Assembly (NCBI GenBank): GCA_028707745.1
Contig: JAQWAJ010000071.1
Location: 1 to 7,536 of the forward strand
Source: Bacteroidales bacterium
GTDB taxonomy: Bacteria; Bacteroidota; Bacteroidia; Bacteroidales; UBA12481
Length of the DNA stretch: 7,536 nt
Direction of reading: 5' to 3'
Below, piece by piece: positions 4,833-7,536 of this stretch. The position numbers and the translations under genes were made by a program. How positions within the stretch are numbered: position 1 is the stretch's first letter; each line of letters opens with the position of its first letter. A model generated the notes under the pieces. It made no database searches. It worked only from the letters and a program-made list of their open reading frames with translations, and had not been told where the DNA came from.

Positions 4833-7316
4833 TTGGTTTACCCGGATTCATTTGAAGATAAAATTGGTTTCAGCCAGGTCAGGCAGAAAGTTGTTGACTT
4901 GTGTGTAACCCCGCTTGGAAGCGAATGGGCCTCTACCATTCATGCCTCATCAGATTTCACAGAAGTTGGTGCTCTATTGGACGATGTCGTTGAATTTACC
5001 GACATTATACTTCATCATACTGATTTTCCTGAGCTGGCGCCTGTTGATATCCGTGATTCGGTGAAAAAAGGACGGATACCCGGGGCTTATCTGGATGTTA
5101 CTGAATGGCTTGATGTGAGACGATTGTTGGCGTCGGTGCGGCAAATCGAGGTGTTTTTTGAAAAACTGCCGGCCGAAATTCTTCCGGCAACCAGGGGTAA
5201 ATCGAAACAATTAAAGACTTTTCCTTTTATACAGGAGAAATTAGATCAGATCTTCAATAAGACCGGGCAAGTCAGGGATCAGGCTTCTGCTGACCTGAAA
5301 AAAATACGTCAGGATATGGTTCACCTTCAGGCAAGTATAGGCCGGAGGATGGATACCGTTTTACAACAGGCCAGAAGTGAAGGCTGGATAGAGAAAGACG
5401 TACAGCCTTCGATCAGGGATGGCCGTCTTGTGATTCCCGTGCCGGTTACCCACAAAAGACGGATCAAGGGTTTGATCCATGATGAGTCGGCCACCGGGCG
5501 CACGGCATTTGTGGAGCCTATTGAACTGGTGGAGTTGAATAACGAGTTGCGGGAATTGGAACTGGCTGAACAGCGAGAAATTGTTAAAATATTGGTTGAG
5601 TTGACCAATCAGCTGCGTCCCTATTTTCCTGATATGGAGAATTGGAACGGAGTGATTGCTTCCTTTGACCTGACCCGGGCAAAGGCAAAAATATCCATCC
5701 GGTGGGATGGCACCCAACCCTTGTTGCGTGAAGATCCTTATATCCATTGGGAAAAGGCACGACATCCATTGTTGGACCTCGCATTCCGATCTGAAAATAA
5801 AAAGGTGATTCCCCAGGACATCCATCTGGATAATAAACAGAGGATATTGTTGATTTCGGGACCTAATGCCGGCGGAAAATCGGTTTGCCTGAAAGCAGCC
5901 GGATTGATCCAGTACCTGATTCAGTGCGGTTTTATGGTACCCGTTCAGGAAGGGTCAGAATCAGGGATTTTCGATCAGTTTCTTCTGGATATCGGAGATG
6001 AACAATCGATTGAAAATGACCTGAGTACGTATAGCTCCCACCTGCACCACATGAAGTTTTTTCTGAAAAAGGCCGGCGACAAAACGCTGTTCATGATTGA
6101 TGAATTCGGAGCTGGTACAGAGCCTCAGCTTGGTGGTGCCATTGCTGAATCCATTCTCAGCGAACTGACTGTCACCGGGGCATACGGTGTGGTTACCACC
6201 CATTATTCAAACCTGAAACACTTTGCTGCTTCGGCTGATGGGGTGGTCAATGCGGCTATGAGGTATGATGTTCAACACATGCAACCCCTGTTTGAGCTGG
6301 AAACGGGGAAGCCTGGAAGTTCATTCGCCTTTGAAATTGCCAGAAACATTGGTTTGCCGGATGTTGTTATACAAAAGGCAACCGGTCTGGTTGGAGATGA
6401 TCATATTCAATTCGACAAGCATCTCCGTGAAATATCCAGAGATAAAAGGTATTGGGAGAACAAACGCCAGAAAATCCGGCAGAACTCGAAGGAACTCGAT
6501 GAACTGCTTGCCAAATATTCTGAAATACTTGCTATCACTGAAAAGGATCGTAAAAAAATCATACAGGAAACCCGGCAGAAATCTGAAGAGCTGTTGTCGG
6601 GAATCAACAAAAAGATAGAACAATCGATCCGCGAAATACGTGAGTCACAAGCCGAAAAGCTGAAGGTCAGGGAAATTCGTGAGAATCTGGAGTCGTTGCG
6701 TGATTCGATAAAGGCTGAATTGAATCAGACGATTTCAGAGGGGGATGAGAAGTTGGAAAGTGCAGAAAAAGAGAGTAATAAGATAAGGAAGAAGCTGGTT
6801 ATTGAAAAACCGGTTGCCGAGGTGAAACCGGTTATGGCAATTAATCCCTGGTCGGTTGGGAGTAAAATCCGGATAAAGGATAAAGATATTTTTGCCGAGA
6901 TTCTGGAAACACGCGCTGACAACCTGCTGATTGCCATGGGTCAGATGATCACGACTATTCCGGTTAGTCAGGCGGAACCTGTCAGCGAGAATGAGTTTAA
7001 AAAAGCCACGGGAACCAAGAGTTATGGAACGAGCTTCGCCGGGGTTGATATGGAAAACCGTAAACTCTCGTTTTCGCCGAACATCGATGTACGGGGGATG
7101 CGGGCAGATGAAGCTCTGCAAAAAGTGACCACATTCATTGACGAAGCGATTATGTTCGGGGCAGGGGAACTCAGGATTCTGCATGGGAAAGGCGATGGAA
7201 TACTGCGGCGGATGATCCGTGACTATCTTTCAGGCGTGAATGTGGTGAGTAAATATGAGGACGAAGATATCAGGATGGGTGGCACCGGGATCACTATCGT
7301 TAAGCTATCCTGGTAA
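4833..7316 (+). CDS. mutS2: MutS2 family ATPase with C-terminal Smr domain
   Basis: The 827-residue protein has full MutS2 architecture. It lacks the MutS mismatch-reading domain and begins with the core/lever region (YPDSFEDKIGF). The ATPase has Walker A GPNAGGKS (343-350), the signature region DEQSIENDLSTYSSHL (389-404), Walker B MIDEFGAGTEP (Asp423, Glu424) and the His457 switch TTHYSNL. A long charged coiled coil runs from about 525 to 655, then a small beta-rich KOW-like segment (about 670-720), then an Smr domain with IDVRG (751-755) and HGKGDG (784-789). MutS2 proteins suppress homologous recombination, and the Bacillus protein also acts on collided ribosomes; which role applies here is unknown. 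The start is TTG at 4833: the frame has a TAA at 4818-4820, no ATG between, and the next residues match the family N-terminus. The Smr loop has Asp788 where Thr is usual. No Shine-Dalgarno is evident. Confidence 0.96.
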   Translation: MVYPDSFEDKIGFSQVRQKVVDLCVTPLGSEWASTIHASSDFTEVGALLDDVVEFTDIILHHTDFPELAPVDIRDSVKKGRIPGAYLDVTEWLDVRRLLASVRQIEVFFEKLPAEILPATRGKSKQLKTFPFIQEKLDQIFNKTGQVRDQASADLKKIRQDMVHLQASIGRRMDTVLQQARSEGWIEKDVQPSIRDGRLVIPVPVTHKRRIKGLIHDESATGRTAFVEPIELVELNNELRELELAEQREIVKILVELTNQLRPYFPDMENWNGVIASFDLTRAKAKISIRWDGTQPLLREDPYIHWEKARHPLLDLAFRSENKKVIPQDIHLDNKQRILLISGPNAGGKSVCLKAAGLIQYLIQCGFMVPVQEGSESGIFDQFLLDIGDEQSIENDLSTYSSHLHHMKFFLKKAGDKTLFMIDEFGAGTEPQLGGAIAESILSELTVTGAYGVVTTHYSNLKHFAASADGVVNAAMRYDVQHMQPLFELETGKPGSSFAFEIARNIGLPDVVIQKATGLVGDDHIQFDKHLREISRDKRYWENKRQKIRQNSKELDELLAKYSEILAITEKDRKKIIQETRQKSEELLSGINKKIEQSIREIRESQAEKLKVREIRENLESLRDSIKAELNQTISEGDEKLESAEKESNKIRKKLVIEKPVAEVKPVMAINPWSVGSKIRIKDKDIFAEILETRADNLLIAMGQMITTIPVSQAEPVSENEFKKATGTKSYGTSFAGVDMENRKLSFSPNIDVRGMRADEALQKVTTFIDEAIMFGAGELRILHGKGDGILRRMIRDYLSGVNVVSKYEDEDIRMGGTGITIVKLSW

Positions 7317-7341
7317 GTCTGTTCCGCAACATGACTATGCA

Positions 7342-7371
7342 TTTGTTCAACCGGAGAAAAAAATACAATGT
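7342..7371 (+). promoter_or_regulatory. Candidate promoter for the amino-acid permease
   Basis: TTTG at 7342-7345 is followed after 18 bases by TACAATGT at 7364-7371. The first element is a perfect Bacteroidota -33 box; the second keeps TA and an A/T-rich core but is a poor match to TAnnTTTG. It lies in the 102-bp gap after mutS2 and would leave a leader of about 40 nt. No convincing terminator hairpin for mutS2 was seen in the gap. Confidence 0.25.
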
Positions 7372-7376
7372 TAACG

Positions 7377-7400
7377 TGTCATGAAAATATGATGCTGACA
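7377..7400. repeat. Inverted repeat upstream of the permease
   Basis: TGTCA (7377-7381) and TGACA (7396-7400) form a perfect 5-bp inverted pair with a 14-bp A/T-rich spacer. It begins just downstream of the candidate promoter and ends 18 bp before the permease ATG, a position that would suit a repressor operator. Such short arms are common by chance, so this is tentative. Confidence 0.2.
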
Positions 7401-7418
7401 AATTTAAACTAAACCATC

Positions 7419-7536
7419 ATGTCGAATAAGCTCTTCAGGGTAAAGCCCATTAAGCAACTCATGGATGAATCAAAAGGAGACAGCCATGGATTGAAAAGAT
7501 CTTTATCTGCGTTAAACCTTACCACTCTTGGAATTG
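7419..7536 (+). CDS. Amino-acid permease of the APC superfamily, N-terminal fragment
   Basis: Only the first 39 codons are in the window. The protein begins MSNKLFRVKPIKQLMDESKG and continues with HGLKRSLSALNLTTLGI, which is the cytoplasmic N-terminus and the entry to the first membrane helix of cationic-amino-acid-type permeases; in that family a glycine-rich GIGAIIGAGIF-like segment normally follows. These are inner-membrane secondary transporters for amino acids. The ATG at 7419 fits the family start; upstream bases are A/T-rich without Shine-Dalgarno. It follows mutS2 by 102 bp on the same strand and probably has its own promoter. Substrate and completeness cannot be judged. Confidence 0.85.
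   Translation, partial: MSNKLFRVKPIKQLMDESKGDSHGLKRSLSALNLTTLGI

Noticed and set aside
5167..5189. Inverted repeat TGCCGG...CCGGCA resembling a terminator stem
   Set aside because: It lies inside mutS2 coding sequence, has no U-tract, and is explained by the repeated residues LPAEILPAT.
5361..5825. A 154-codon minus-strand open frame inside mutS2
   Set aside because: It is antisense to the conserved MutS2 core just before Walker A and shows no domain or start signal of its own.
6411..6800. Charged, repetitive-looking stretch in mutS2 as a possible inserted element
   Set aside because: A long coiled coil between the ATPase and Smr domains is normal for MutS2, and the frame is continuous.
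1..7536. CRISPR arrays, tRNA or rRNA genes, insertion sequences, prophage or defence genes
   Set aside because: No repeat-spacer pattern, cloverleaf, transposase, integrase or defence-type protein was seen on either strand; nearly all of the window is taken by housekeeping or signalling genes.

Overview
The window looks like chromosomal DNA from a member of the Bacteroidota, probably of the Bacteroidales/Marinilabiliales kind. This is inferred from protein style (a 711-residue Tex, a MutS2 beginning VYPDSFEDKIGF, a hybrid histidine kinase) and from start regions that lack Shine-Dalgarno sequences and sit in A/T-rich leaders. No rRNA or other taxonomic marker is present. Base composition is moderate and even, and I see no sign of recent transfer.

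Layout, left to right. (1) 1-105 is the last 34 codons of a plus-strand gene whose residues resemble the C-terminal ACT domain of a RelA/SpoT (p)ppGpp enzyme. (2) tex (102-2237, +) starts inside that gene's stop codon through an ATGA overlap. (3) A HAD-family phosphatase-like gene (2226-2885, -) runs towards tex, and the two 3' ends overlap by 12 bp within a perfect palindrome. (4) A 208-bp divergent intergenic region holds a 17-bp near-palindrome and a nested pair of inverted repeats that reaches into the start codon of the next gene. (5) A hybrid sensor histidine kinase (3094-4785, +) has one N-terminal membrane segment, a PAS domain, HisKA, HATPase and a C-terminal receiver-like domain that has lost its phosphoacceptor. 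(6) A 47-bp gap with a plausible Bacteroidota -7 element leads to mutS2 (4833-7316, +), which starts at TTG. (7) After a 102-bp gap, 7419-7536 is the first 39 codons of an amino-acid permease of the APC superfamily, cut by the window edge.

Functionally this is mostly housekeeping: stringent response (partial), RNA-binding transcription accessory factor, small phosphatase, signal transduction, recombination suppression or ribosome rescue, and amino-acid uptake. The relA/spoT-like gene and tex are probably co-transcribed; the other genes look like largely independent units. I found no CRISPR array, mobile element, tRNA, rRNA, toxin-antitoxin or defence system. The most interesting signals are the pseudo-receiver and unusually short sensor region of the kinase, the possible RNA switch over its start codon, and the DWN variant of the HAD catalytic motif. 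I do not see strong evidence for a new multi-gene system.
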